Part shown: piece by piece, positions 1 through 7,459 of the stretch
Numbering within the stretch: the first letter of the stretch is position 1
Layout: each line of letters opens with the position of its first letter
DNA from: Bradyrhizobium niftali
Lineage (GTDB): Bacteria > Pseudomonadota > Alphaproteobacteria > Rhizobiales > Xanthobacteraceae
NCBI RefSeq assembly: GCF_004571025.1
Contig: NZ_SPQT01000043.1
Span: 1 to 51,271 of the forward strand
DNA length: 51,271 nucleotides
Direction of reading: 5' to 3'
Notes under the pieces: model-generated
What the model saw: only the letters and a program-made list of their open reading frames with translations
Database searches by the model: none
What the model was told of the DNA's origin: nothing
Translations under genes and position numbers: made by a program

Positions 1-258
1 GTCTGCCGCCTGCTCGGACACATGAAGGCGAAGGGCAAAAAGAAGGTCGAGGTACGCTTGCGACCCGAAGACCACAACATGCCGATCCTGCCCTGGATCG
101 ATCCGGAAAACTTCAATCCCGGCTACATGATGCGCAACATGAATCTTCTGCCCAAGCGCGGCGACAAGCCGGAATGGCAGCACAGCCAGGATTACTGGAC
201 CGAGAAGGACGAGATCCCGAAGACGGATCTGGACGACAAGGCGTTCGTTTACGGGTGA
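1..258 (+). CDS. Flavin-containing monooxygenase, C-terminal end (partial)
   Basis: The reading frame is open from the first base and ends at a TGA, so this is the last 85 or so codons of a gene that begins outside the window. The fragment contains the run NPGYMMRNMNLLPKRG followed by a PEWQHSQDYW segment, which resembles the C-terminal tail of NAD(P)H- and FAD-dependent monooxygenases of the FMO/Baeyer-Villiger group. The FAD and NADP Rossmann motifs would lie upstream and cannot be checked. The ATG at position 22 is internal (preceded in frame by VCRLLGH) and should not be taken as the start. The substrate cannot be inferred from the tail. The gene is followed by a repeat-rich gap rather than another plus-strand gene, so it ends its transcription unit. 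Confidence 0.7.
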   Translation, partial: VCRLLGHMKAKGKKKVEVRLRPEDHNMPILPWIDPENFNPGYMMRNMNLLPKRGDKPEWQHSQDYWTEKDEIPKTDLDDKAFVYG

Positions 259-288
259 GGTGCGTTCGCGCTGACCACACACTCCGCT

Positions 289-415
289 GTCGTCCCGGCG
301 AAGGCCGGGACCCATACCGCGAGGTCTATCGATTGCGGATGGTGCTAATCCCGCACGACCAATCTTCGCCAAATCTCTCCCTGTGATTATGGGTCCCGGC
401 CTTCGCCGGGACGAC
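289..415. repeat. Palindromic intergenic repeat, family B (copy 1)
   Basis: The element is bounded by gtcgtcccggcgaaggcc on the left and its inverted counterpart ggccttcgccgggacgac on the right, with about 90 bases between. The same ends recur at 474-613, 30052-30196, 36091-36135, 41912-41931, 49664-49695 and 51033-51222. The ends can fold into stable GC-rich hairpins. Confidence 0.85.
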
Positions 416-473
416 ACCGTCTGTTGGGCATGCGGTGCCTCAACTCATTCACGCCGCAGCTACGAATTCCGCC

Positions 474-613
474 GTCGTCCCGGGGCGCGAAGCGAGCCCG
501 GGACCCATACTCCCAGGCCGTGGTTATAGGGCGGACAGGTCACTCCGAGTCTTCGCCAAACATCTTCCTGTGGTTATGGATCCCGGATCTGCGCTTCGCT
601 TGTCCGGGACGAC
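474..613. repeat. Palindromic intergenic repeat, family B (copy 2)
   Basis: This is a second copy, starting gtcgtcccggggcg and ending cttgtccgggacgac, in tandem with copy 1. Its outer arms follow the 'gggcgcgaagcgagccc' and 'tgcgcttcgcttgtcc' variant rather than the 'cgaagg' variant, so the two copies are related but not identical. Confidence 0.85.
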
Positions 614-658
614 CACCGTTGTTTGGGTGAACGGCGCCTCAACTCATTCGCAGTACCG

Positions 659-1585
659 TCACGAATTCCGCCTTGTCGCGCTCGTCGCAATTGCGGCGGC
701 AGCCGTCCGGTTCTCGACCCCCAGCTTCGAATAGATCTGCTCGAGATGCTTGTCGACCGTGCGCGGGCTCAATCCCAGGATCTGCGCGATGTCGCGATTG
801 GTCTTGCCCTTGCTGAGCCATGCCAGCACCTCGCCTTCGCGGGTGGTGAGTCCGAGTTCGCTGGTGAATTCAGGCGGCAGTGCCGAGCCGGACTCCTTGG
901 ACAGCCGCAGCAGGAACTCGTTGGGCGCGGTTTCGCCCATGTAATAGAACCGGAGCTGCGGATTGTCGGGCAAGGAAGCACCTTGCGATTTCGAGCTGCC
1001 CTTGCCCTTGGCCTGCTCCAGCCATTGCAGCAGCGATGGCGGCAGGGCGAAGTCGTCGGCCTGTGCGCCGTGGTGATCGGACAGCAGCTTCTGCGCCTGC
1101 GGGGTCGCCCAGAGGATGTTGCCCTGGCGGTTGACCGCGAACAGGAAGCGGCCGGAGACGTCGAGCGCGGCGCGCGCACTCTGGGTCAGGCGGGCGTTGC
1201 CGAGATGGACACGGATGCGCGCCAGCATCTCCTCGATCACGATCGGCTTGGTCACGTAGTCGACGCCGCCGGCGTCCAGCCCGCGCACGATATGCTCGGT
1301 CTCGGCAAGGCCCGTCATGAAGATCACGGGGATGTTGGCAAGCCCCGCATCGCGCTTGAGGCGGCGGCAGGTCTCGAAGCCGTCCATGCCGGGCATCACC
1401 GCATCGAGCAGCACGATGTCGGGCGTGATCTGGTCGACGATGCGCATCGCTGCCGCGCCGTCGAGTGCCACCATCACCGTCATGCCGGCGCCGTCGAGCG
1501 CGTCGGTGAGCAGCCGCAGCGTTTCGGGAGAGTCATCCACAACGAGCGCGACGTCGCGCTTCTTCGAGTCAATGCTCATGCGCAT
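659..1585 (-). CDS. Two-component response regulator, receiver + LuxR-type HTH
   Basis: The protein is 308 residues. An N-terminal CheY-like receiver spans about residues 12-130, with the acidic pair VVDDS, phospho-acceptor Asp61 in VLLDAVMPGMDG and the conserved Lys113 in VTKPI. A linker of about 100 residues follows, then a LuxR/GerE helix-turn-helix (LTTREGEVLAWLSKG...NRDIAQILGLSPRTVDKHL) near 245-300. The start lies inside the last codons of the upstream sensor kinase gene, a 17-base overlap. A second ATG two codons later (1579) is an equally possible start. The overlap argues strongly that this is the kinase's cognate regulator. By position it probably controls the divergent amide/urea transport and amidase operon (inference). 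Its last codons lie in a sequence that is also present in the intergenic repeat cluster downstream. Confidence 0.9.
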   Translation of the reverse strand: MRMSIDSKKRDVALVVDDSPETLRLLTDALDGAGMTVMVALDGAAAMRIVDQITPDIVLLDAVMPGMDGFETCRRLKRDAGLANIPVIFMTGLAETEHIVRGLDAGGVDYVTKPIVIEEMLARIRVHLGNARLTQSARAALDVSGRFLFAVNRQGNILWATPQAQKLLSDHHGAQADDFALPPSLLQWLEQAKGKGSSKSQGASLPDNPQLRFYYMGETAPNEFLLRLSKESGSALPPEFTSELGLTTREGEVLAWLSKGKTNRDIAQILGLSPRTVDKHLEQIYSKLGVENRTAAAAIATSATRRNS

Positions 1586-4500
1586 GCAACGTCTTCAATG
1601 TGGCCATGTACTGGTCGAGATCGAAGCGGTCGACCAGCGATCGCATCTGGGCGACGAAGTCGGCGTGCTCCGGATGCTCGCTGCCGATCTCGTCGAGCTT
1701 CAGCTGGATGCCCTTGACGTAGCCGATCTGGCCGAGCCCAATCAGCTCCTCGATGTGTCGCGGCGGCGGCCGTGAGCCGCTCTCGGGCTGCCAGAACGGC
1801 ACCGCGATCTCGTCCGGGCCGTACTGCCATTCGATCTTGAGCAGCTGGCGGATCGTCTCCAGCAGCCGCGGAATGTCGATCGGCTTCATCAGATAGCCGT
1901 CGTGGAATGGCTGTGCCAGCGGCGTGCCATGAGCCTCGAGCGCACTTGCCGAGACCATCAGGATCCGGGCCTGGTGATGGCCGCTCGCGCGCAGCGTCTC
2001 CGCGACCGTCCAGCCGTCCATGCCGGACATGGAGATGTCGAGCAGGAACAGATCGGGCCGGCAATGCTGCGCCAGCGCGAGGCAGCCCGGGCCGTCGGTG
2101 GCGCTGAGCAGGATGAAGCCGAGCGGCGTCAGCACCTCGCGCAGAAGGTCGCGATGAACGGGGTCGTCGTCGGTGATCAGGATCGTCTTGCGCGCGCCGT
2201 GATAGCCGGAGACCGGCGCTTCCACCGGCGCAATGCGCTGGGGATTGGCGACCTCCGACAGCAGGATCTTGACCTTGAACGTGCTGCCGGTGCCGACCGT
2301 GCTCACGACCTTGATGTCACCGCCCATGACGCCGGCGAGCAGCCGGCTGATGGTCAGCCCGAGGCCCGTTCCGGTCTGCGGCTGCGAGACACCGAGGGCG
2401 CCGCGTTCGAACGGCGCGAAGATGCGCTCGAGATCGTCGCCCTGGATGCCGGGACCGGTGTCGATCACCTCGAACTCGGCAACGGGGCTGCGATAATGCA
2501 CGACGAATTGCACGCTGCCGGCCTGGGTGAATTTGATCGCGTTGGAGAGCAGATTGATCAGCACCTGGCGCAGCCGCTTCTCGTCGGCATACACGACGAC
2601 CGGTAAATGCGCCGGACGCCTGAACACGAAGTCGATGCCCTTGGCGGCGGCCTGGAGCCGGAACATGCCGACGAGCTGGTCGAGGAATTCGCTGAGGCGC
2701 ACCTCGTCGCGCGAGAGATACAGCCGCCCCGCCTCGATCTTGGAGATGTCCAGAATGCCGTCGATCAGGCCGGAGAGATGGTCGGCGCTGCGGCGGACGA
2801 CGCGGACCTGATCGCGCGGCTTGGTGCTCAGCGTCGCATCCTGCTCGAGGAGCTGTGCATAGCCGCTGATCGCATTCAGCGGCGAGCGCAGCTCGTGGCT
2901 GAGGCCGACGACATAGCGGCTCTTGGCGAGGTTGGCGGATTCGGCGACCTCCTTGGCGCGCTGGAGCTCGGCGTCGGTGCGCTTGTGCGCGTCGATCTCC
3001 TGGATCAGCAGCGTGGTCTGCCGCCGCGTCTCGGCCTCCGCGGCGCGGCGGCTCTGCTGCGCCAGCACGAACAGCCAGGCCACCACGCCGATGATGATGC
3101 TGAGCGAGAAGAACACCTTCCACAGCACATCGGAGACGAGCATGTTCTCGCCATGCACGCTCGCGGAGGTCTGGAGATAGATCAGCCCCAGCACGAGCGC
3201 GACGAGCCCGGCCGAGACCACGAACACGCCGATGTAATGGCCGAGCTGCGAATTGATCCGCTGGTAGATCGGCTGCGGCAGGATCTTGCCGAGCGTCTCG
3301 GAGAACTGCGTCTGTGCGCGCGCATGCGGCTTGCAGAGGTCGTGGCAACGGGCGTCGAGCGAACAGCACAGGGAGCAGATCGGCCCGGCGTAAGCGGGGC
3401 AGGAGGCCATGTCCTCCGGTTCGAACGAGTGCTCGCAGATGCAGCACTGGATCGCCTCGATGTTCTGCCAGCTCCGCTTCGGTTTGCGCGCGATGTAGTA
3501 TTTGCCGCCGGTCGCCCATGCGATCAGGGGGGCGGCGAGGAAGGCAACCGCCAGCGCGATGAAGGCCGACAGCGCCTTCGCGGTCGGCCCGAACAGGCCG
3601 TAGAAGGCGCTGATGGAGAGAATGGTCGCGATCGTCATCGCGCCGACGCCGACCGGATTGATGTCGTAGAGATGCGCGCGCTTGAACTCGATCTGCTGCG
3701 GCCGCAAGCCAAGCGGCTTGTTGATGACGAGGTCGGCGACCAGGGCACCGACCCAGGCGATCGCGACGTTGGAATAGAGCGCCAGCGTCTGCTCCAGCGC
3801 CTTGTAGACGCCGATCTCCATCAACAGCAGCGCCACGATGACGTTGAAGACCAGCCAGACCACGCGGCCGGGATGGCTGTGGGTCAGGCGCGAGAAGAAG
3901 TTCGACCAGGCGATCGAGCCGGCATAGGCGTTGGTGACGTTGATCTTGACCTGCGACAGGATCACGAAGGTGCCGGTCAGCGCCAGCGCGAGGTCCGGCT
4001 GCGACAGCACGTATCGAAAGGCCTCGAGATACATATGCGCCGGCTCGGCGGCCTCTTCGGGCGGCACGCCGTGGCCGAGCGCGAAGAAGGCGAGGAACGA
4101 GCCCGCCAGAAGCTTCAGCGCGCCGAGCACGATCCAGCCGGGCCCAGCGCTCATCAGTGCGATCCACCAGGAGGTCCTGGAGGCGCGACGGTCGCGCGGC
4201 AGGAATCGCAGGAAGTCGACCTGCTCGCCGATCTGCGCCACGAGCGAGAACACGACCGAGGCCGCAACACCGAACAGCAGTAGATCGAAATGTCCGTTGA
4301 GGTCGCCGTGCTCGCCCGAGAACTTGCGCCACTCCGTAAAGGAGTGTGGGTTGTGCCAGGCGATCGCTGCAAACGGCATGATGTGGAGCACGATCCAGAG
4401 TGGCTGGGTCCAAAGCTGGAAGCGGCTGATCAGCGTGATGCCGTAGGCCACCAGCGGGATGATGACGACGGCGCTGATGAGATAGCCTACGGGGCGCGGA

Positions 4501-4940
4501 ATCCCGAAGCACATCTCGAGCGCGGACGCCAGGATCACCGCTTCGATCGCAAAGAAGATGAAGGTGAAGGACGCGTAGATCAGCGAGGTGATGGTCGAGC
4601 CGATGTAGCCGAAACCAGCGCCGCGCGTCAGCAGGTCAATGTCGATGCCGCATTTGGCGGCATAATAGGCAATCGGCACGCCGCAGCAGAAGATGATGGT
4701 CGAAACCACGAGGATCGCGGCGGTGGCGTTGGTGACGCCGTAGTTCAGGGTGATGGTGCCGCCGATCGCCTCCATCGCCAGGAACGAGATCGCGCCCAGC
4801 GCGGTGTTGGCGACGCGGGCGGTGGACCAGCGGCGCGCGCTCTTGGCCGTAAAGCGCAGCGCGTAGTCTTCCAGCGTCTGGTTGGCGACCCATTGGTTGT
4901 ACTGGCGCCTGACGCGGTCTATTCGCTGCCGCCCTGCCAC
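1569..4940 (-). CDS. NCS1-transporter-fused hybrid sensor histidine kinase
   Basis: The protein is 1123 residues and starts at a GTG preceded by GGAGTGGGG. Residues about 20-480 form a polytopic module resembling the NCS1 (cytosine/purine/allantoin permease) family with about 11-12 hydrophobic segments. Residues 499-536 hold a cluster of nine cysteines (CCxC, CxxCC, CHxxC). Two more membrane segments lie at about 568-590 and 605-627. A histidine kinase follows: H-box with His682 in LSHELRSPLN, N-box RQVLINLLSNAIKFT at 791-805, DTGPGI at 827-832, GTGLGL at 857-862. A receiver comes next with acidic DDD near 924-926, Asp968 and Lys1019. A short helical tail ends at 1123. The arrangement suggests a transporter-like sensor (a 'transceptor', as in CbrA or PutP-kinase fusions). 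Adjacent urea/amide transport and amidase genes suggest a small amide or urea-related ligand (inference). Whether it still transports is unknown. Confidence 0.88.
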   Translation of the reverse strand: MAGRQRIDRVRRQYNQWVANQTLEDYALRFTAKSARRWSTARVANTALGAISFLAMEAIGGTITLNYGVTNATAAILVVSTIIFCCGVPIAYYAAKCGIDIDLLTRGAGFGYIGSTITSLIYASFTFIFFAIEAVILASALEMCFGIPRPVGYLISAVVIIPLVAYGITLISRFQLWTQPLWIVLHIMPFAAIAWHNPHSFTEWRKFSGEHGDLNGHFDLLLFGVAASVVFSLVAQIGEQVDFLRFLPRDRRASRTSWWIALMSAGPGWIVLGALKLLAGSFLAFFALGHGVPPEEAAEPAHMYLEAFRYVLSQPDLALALTGTFVILSQVKINVTNAYAGSIAWSNFFSRLTHSHPGRVVWLVFNVIVALLLMEIGVYKALEQTLALYSNVAIAWVGALVADLVINKPLGLRPQQIEFKRAHLYDINPVGVGAMTIATILSISAFYGLFGPTAKALSAFIALAVAFLAAPLIAWATGGKYYIARKPKRSWQNIEAIQCCICEHSFEPEDMASCPAYAGPICSLCCSLDARCHDLCKPHARAQTQFSETLGKILPQPIYQRINSQLGHYIGVFVVSAGLVALVLGLIYLQTSASVHGENMLVSDVLWKVFFSLSIIIGVVAWLFVLAQQSRRAAEAETRRQTTLLIQEIDAHKRTDAELQRAKEVAESANLAKSRYVVGLSHELRSPLNAISGYAQLLEQDATLSTKPRDQVRVVRRSADHLSGLIDGILDISKIEAGRLYLSRDEVRLSEFLDQLVGMFRLQAAAKGIDFVFRRPAHLPVVVYADEKRLRQVLINLLSNAIKFTQAGSVQFVVHYRSPVAEFEVIDTGPGIQGDDLERIFAPFERGALGVSQPQTGTGLGLTISRLLAGVMGGDIKVVSTVGTGSTFKVKILLSEVANPQRIAPVEAPVSGYHGARKTILITDDDPVHRDLLREVLTPLGFILLSATDGPGCLALAQHCRPDLFLLDISMSGMDGWTVAETLRASGHHQARILMVSASALEAHGTPLAQPFHDGYLMKPIDIPRLLETIRQLLKIEWQYGPDEIAVPFWQPESGSRPPPRHIEELIGLGQIGYVKGIQLKLDEIGSEHPEHADFVAQMRSLVDRFDLDQYMATLKTLHAHEH

Positions 4941-5005
4941 TTAACCCCACTCCGATACGATCCGGATCCCTCGCAAAACCCGTACCAAAAGCCTACGTCG
5001 GCATT

Positions 5006-5048
5006 TTGCGGTGCAGTATACGCGATCTTGCGTATGCTTGCGCTGCAC
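5006..5048. promoter_or_regulatory. Candidate operator: palindrome flanked by direct repeats
   Basis: In the 166-base divergent region between the sensor kinase and urtA lies ATACGC-gatctt-GCGTAT (5018-5035). It is nested inside GTGCAG (5011-5016) and CTGCAC (5043-5048). The outer arms also belong to two direct repeats, TTGCGGTGCA at 5006-5015 and TTGCGCTGCA at 5038-5047, spaced 32 bases (about three helical turns). This geometry suits a dimeric regulator such as the neighbouring LuxR-type protein. That assignment is inference. No clear -35/-10 pair was found here. Confidence 0.45.
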
Positions 5049-5106
5049 AAATTCGAGCCATCCTCACGGCACCAATCGCGTGTCCTCGAACAAAAGTGGG
5101 GTGCTC

Positions 5107-6366
5107 ATGTCAGACGAAGCAAACAAGGGCCTGTTGTCGCCGCTCCGGCGCAAATTATTGATGGGAATGGCGGCCGTGCCGGCCATCACGATGCTGCCGC
5201 GGGCGTCTTTTGCGCAGGCCCCGGCGACCTCGGCGGTCAATACCACGGGTCTCGCAGTCACCGATACCGAGGTGACGGTCGGCATCCTGCATTCGGCGAC
5301 CGGCACCATGGCCATCTCCGAGACCGGCTCGATCGAAGCTGAAAAGCTCGCCATCGAGCAGATCAACGCCATGGGCGGCGTGCTCGGCCGCAAGATCAAG
5401 TTCATCCAGGAAGACGGCGCCAGCGACTGGCCGACCTTCGCCGAAAAGGCCAAGAAGCTGCTCGTCAACGACAAGGTCGCGGCGATCATGGGCTGCTGGA
5501 CCTCGGCCTCGCGCAAGGCCGTGCTCCCGGTCATGGAGCAGTACAACGGCATGCTCTACTACCCGACCTTCTACGAAGGCCTCGAGCAGTCCAAGAACGT
5601 CATCTACACCGGCCAGGAAGCGACCCAGCAGATCCTCGCGGGCCTGAACTGGATCGCGAAGGAGAAGGGCGCGAAGTCGTTCTTCTTCATCGGCTCCGAC
5701 TACATCTGGCCGCGCACCTCGAACAAGATCGCGCGCAAGCACGTCGAGAACGTGCTGAAGGGCAAGGTCGTCGGCGAGGAGTATTATCCGCTCGGCAACA
5801 CCCAGTTCAATTCGGTCATCAACAAGATCAAGCTGACCAAGCCCGACGTGATCTTCACCGACGTCGTCGGCGGTTCCAACGTCGCGTTCTACAAGCAGCT
5901 CAAGGCTGCCGGCATCGACCTCGCCAAGCAGCCGCTTTTGACGATCTCGGTGACCGAAGACGAAATCGACGGCATCGGCGGCGAGAACATCGCGGGCGCC
6001 TATGCCTGCATGAAGTACTTCCAGTCGCTCGACAACCCGAACAACAAGACCTTCGTGCCCGCGTTCAAGAAGCTGTGGGGCGAGAAGACCGTGATCGGAG
6101 ACGTCACCCAGGCTGCCTATCTCGGCCCGTGGCTCTGGAAGTTGACGGTCGAGAAGGCCGGCTCCTTCGACGTCGACAAGATCGCGGCGGCTTCGCCGGG
6201 CGTCGAGTTCAAGGGCGCTCCGGAAGGCTATGTGCGCATCCACGAAAACCATCATCTGTGGTCGAAGACCCGGGTGGGGCGCGCCAAGCTCGATGGCCAG
6301 TTCGAGCTGATCTACGAGACCGCCGATCTCGTCGAGCCGGATCCGTTCCCCAAGGGCTACCAGTAA
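5107..6366 (+). CDS. urtA: Urea/short-chain amide ABC transporter, substrate-binding protein (UrtA/FmdD type)
   Basis: The protein is about 419 residues. I chose the ATG at 5107, preceded by AGTGGGG, because translation from there gives a clean export signal: LRRKLLMG, hydrophobic core, ASFAQA. The adjacent Arg pair makes Tat export possible. Upstream in-frame codons run through the operator-like repeats. The mature part has the Peripla_BP type 1 fold of the UrtA family: TVGILHSATGTMA near the start, GCWTSASRKAVLPV and NGMLYYPTFYEG in the middle, and the C-terminal SKTRVGRAKLDGQFELIYETADLVEPDPFP typical of the group when read in pieces. It would deliver substrate to UrtBCDE in the periplasm. 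Because formamidase and amidase follow in the operon and no urease gene is present, formamide or acetamide (as for Methylophilus FmdD) is as likely a ligand as urea. Confidence 0.88.
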   Translation: MSDEANKGLLSPLRRKLLMGMAAVPAITMLPRASFAQAPATSAVNTTGLAVTDTEVTVGILHSATGTMAISETGSIEAEKLAIEQINAMGGVLGRKIKFIQEDGASDWPTFAEKAKKLLVNDKVAAIMGCWTSASRKAVLPVMEQYNGMLYYPTFYEGLEQSKNVIYTGQEATQQILAGLNWIAKEKGAKSFFFIGSDYIWPRTSNKIARKHVENVLKGKVVGEEYYPLGNTQFNSVINKIKLTKPDVIFTDVVGGSNVAFYKQLKAAGIDLAKQPLLTISVTEDEIDGIGGENIAGAYACMKYFQSLDNPNNKTFVPAFKKLWGEKTVIGDVTQAAYLGPWLWKLTVEKAGSFDVDKIAAASPGVEFKGAPEGYVRIHENHHLWSKTRVGRAKLDGQFELIYETADLVEPDPFPKGYQ

Positions 6367-6459
6367 TAAGCGCTACCAGTAAGAGGCGCAGCCTCTGCCG
6401 CGGTCTCCCTCGAGGCAAAACCGCTCCCTGGCGTGGATCGCAAGTCCATGCCCAAGACC

Positions 6460-6489
6460 CCCGCGTCGCGAACCTGCTCGCGACGCGGG
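6460..6489 (+). promoter_or_regulatory. Strong hairpin between urtA and urtB
   Basis: CCCGCGTCGCGA (6460-6471), loop acctgc, TCGCGACGCGGG (6478-6489) gives a perfect 12-base-pair stem. No T-run follows, so it is not a classic terminator. It lies between the abundant binding-protein gene and the permease gene, where a 3' stabilising or attenuating structure is common in ABC operons. A smaller stem, AGAGGC-gca-GCCTCT, lies just upstream. Confidence 0.6.
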
Positions 6490-6514
6490 ACCCTTTCCCT
6501 GACGGAGGACATCG

Positions 6515-7441
6515 ATGTTCGGCGACTACTCGATTGGCGACCTTGGCTCCATCTTCGTCATGCAGGGTTTTGCGGGACTGATCCTGTTCTCGGTCTACGT
6601 GCTGATGGCGCTTGGTCTTGCGATCATCTTCGGCCAGATGGGCGTCATCAACATGGCCCATGGCGAGTTCATGATCCTCGGGGCCTACGTCACCTGGATG
6701 ACCTCCAATCTATTCCAGACCTACTTGCCGAGCCTGTTCAGCGGCTACTTCTTCCTCGCGATGATCCTGGCCTTCGTCGCGTCCGGCGCGCTGGGCATGC
6801 TGGTGGAATGGGTGCTGATACGGCACCTCTACAAGCGCCCGCTCGATACGCTGCTCGCCACCTGGGGCCTCAGCCTCATGCTCCAGCAGGCCTATCGTTC
6901 CGTGTTCGGCGCACGCGAGGTCGGCGTCGAGCTGCCGCAATGGATGCTCGGCTCGCTGCACGTGACCGACAGCATCGAGGTGCCGATCAACGGCGTCTTC
7001 GTGATGTGCCTCACTGTGCTGATCACCATCGGCGTCGCCTATGTCATGTACAAGTCGCGCTGGGGCCGCCAGGTCCGCGCTGTCGTGCAGAACCGCATCA
7101 TGGCTGGCGCGGTGGGCATCAACACCGAAAAGGTCGATCGCTACACCTTCGGTCTCGGTTGCGGCATCGCCGGTGTCGCCGGCAGCGCCTTCACGATGAT
7201 CGGCTCCACCGGGCCAACCTCTGGGCAGCTCTACATCGTCGATACGTTCCTGGTGGTCGTGTTCGGCGGCGCCGCCAGTTTGATCGGCACCATCGCCTCG
7301 GCCTTCTCGATCTCGCAGACGCAATCCACCCTCGAATTCTTCATGTCGGGCTCGATGGCGAAAGTGCTGACGTTGCTCGCGGTTGTCGGAATCCTGATGC
7401 TGCGGCCGCAAGGGCTGTTCGCCCTCAAGGTCCGCAAGTGA
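6515..7441 (+). CDS. urtB: Urea/amide ABC transporter permease UrtB
   Basis: The protein is 308 residues, with an ATG eight bases after GGAGG. It is a LivH-type (BPD_transp_2) inner-membrane permease with about eight hydrophobic segments. The diagnostic stretch FGQMGVINMAHGEFMILGAY lies near residues 38-57, and TLLATWGLSLMLQQAYR lies near 111. The C-terminal FGGAASLIGTIASAF corresponds to the usual FGGxGSLxGT region of the family. It pairs with UrtC to form the translocation pore. It is encoded 148 bases after urtA, with a strong hairpin between, and 18 bases before urtC. Length and order match urea-type transporters (UrtB) rather than general LivH in this setting. FmdE is the corresponding name in amide systems. 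Confidence 0.9.
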   Translation: MFGDYSIGDLGSIFVMQGFAGLILFSVYVLMALGLAIIFGQMGVINMAHGEFMILGAYVTWMTSNLFQTYLPSLFSGYFFLAMILAFVASGALGMLVEWVLIRHLYKRPLDTLLATWGLSLMLQQAYRSVFGAREVGVELPQWMLGSLHVTDSIEVPINGVFVMCLTVLITIGVAYVMYKSRWGRQVRAVVQNRIMAGAVGINTEKVDRYTFGLGCGIAGVAGSAFTMIGSTGPTSGQLYIVDTFLVVVFGGAASLIGTIASAFSISQTQSTLEFFMSGSMAKVLTLLAVVGILMLRPQGLFALKVRK

Positions 7442-7459
7442 GAAACTGGGGCTGATGCA

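Larger units (their letters stand above)
259..658. other. Intergenic gap filled by palindromic repeats
   Basis: No credible gene is seen between the monooxygenase fragment and the stop of the minus-strand response regulator. Short ORFs here simply run through the repeats. The gap contains two copies of a gtcgtcccgg/ccgggacgac bounded element and two copies of a roughly 55-base spacer ending in acgaattccgcc. The second spacer runs into the response regulator's last codons. Confidence 0.75.

Noticed and set aside
289..613. Repeat clusters considered as a CRISPR array
   Set aside because: The copies are long, vary in length, have no uniform short repeats or regular spacers, and no cas genes are present.
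2607..4283. Long plus-strand frame (558 codons) opposite the sensor kinase gene
   Set aside because: It is the complement of a well-recognised gene, rich in Arg, Asp, Gln and His, with no domain or hydrophobic pattern. Such shadows are normal in high-GC DNA. The same applies to frames at 6710-8614 (-), 9778-11412 (-), 13461-15179 (-), 42248-44737 (+) and 46200-48215 (-).
4998..5016. Possible sigma-54 promoter (ggcattttgcggtgc) before urtA
   Set aside because: The GG and GC elements are 11 bases apart rather than the required 10, and the surrounding bases do not match TGGCAC/TTGCA. A nitrogen-controlled promoter would be attractive, but this match is not good enough.
5011..5106. Possible longer N-terminus of the urea/amide binding protein from position 5011
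   Set aside because: The extra 32 residues include several Cys and would precede the export signal. The bases also form the candidate operator. The ATG at 5107 has a proper ribosome site and signal peptide.
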